Source: Marinosulfonomonas sp.
GTDB taxonomy: Bacteria; Pseudomonadota; Alphaproteobacteria; Rhodobacterales; Rhodobacteraceae
Assembly (NCBI GenBank): GCA_015494385.1
Contig: WGBJ01000536.1
Coordinates: 1-5,379, forward strand
Direction: 5' to 3'
DNA length: 5,379 bases
Below the pieces are notes generated by a model, which searched no databases, was not told the DNA's origin, and saw nothing but the letters and a program-made list of their open reading frames with translations. How positions within the stretch are numbered: position 1 is the stretch's first letter; each line of letters starts with the position of its first letter. Position numbers and translations under genes: made by a program. Below, in pieces: positions 5,372 to 5,379 of this stretch.

Positions 5372-5379
5372 TTGGTTGC

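Overview
The window looks like part of an alphaproteobacterial chromosome, most likely Rhodobacterales (Roseobacter/Rhodobacter group). The evidence is a stand-alone F0 ATP synthase cluster in the order atpI-atpB-atpE-atpF'-atpF with two b-type subunits and no F1 genes attached, AtpE and AtpB sequences of that type, fairly high GC, and a GCCTCCGGCGGGG-type intergenic repeat that I associate from memory with this order. The order-level assignment is inference.

Layout, left to right. (1) Positions 1-787, minus strand: the 5' part of a ten-helix EamA/DMT transporter whose C-terminus lies off the left edge. It is preceded by a complete FMN riboswitch (874-1010, minus), so it is most likely a RibN-type riboflavin transporter. 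(2) Positions 1039-1174: a weak candidate promoter for the riboswitch transcript, a rho-independent terminator for the atp operon and a long dispersed-repeat-like hairpin. (3) Positions 1175-3737, minus strand: the complete F0 operon, transcribed atpI, atpB, atpE, atpF', atpF, with a good candidate promoter just upstream of atpI (3769-3797). A strong hairpin without a U-run lies between atpE and atpF', where expression must fall from many c subunits to one b'. (4) Positions 3921-4292, plus strand: a small ArsR-family repressor gene. A 16-bp palindrome overlaps its probable -35 box, and the predicted transcript is nearly leaderless. (5) Positions 4293-4498: a convergent intergenic region in which each flanking gene is followed, in its own sense direction, by the same 34-bp repeat (32/34 identical), with a strong terminator between them. 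(6) Positions 4499-5371, minus strand: a second, unrelated EamA/DMT transporter of unknown substrate.

The F0 genes together build the membrane proton channel and stator of ATP synthase, and the F1 operon must be elsewhere. The riboflavin transporter unit is independently controlled by FMN. The ArsR gene and right-hand transporter have no shown functional link to either. I found no tRNA, rRNA, CRISPR array, transposase or phage gene. Nothing here looks like an unknown multi-gene system. The unexplained interest is in the small RNA and DNA elements between genes.
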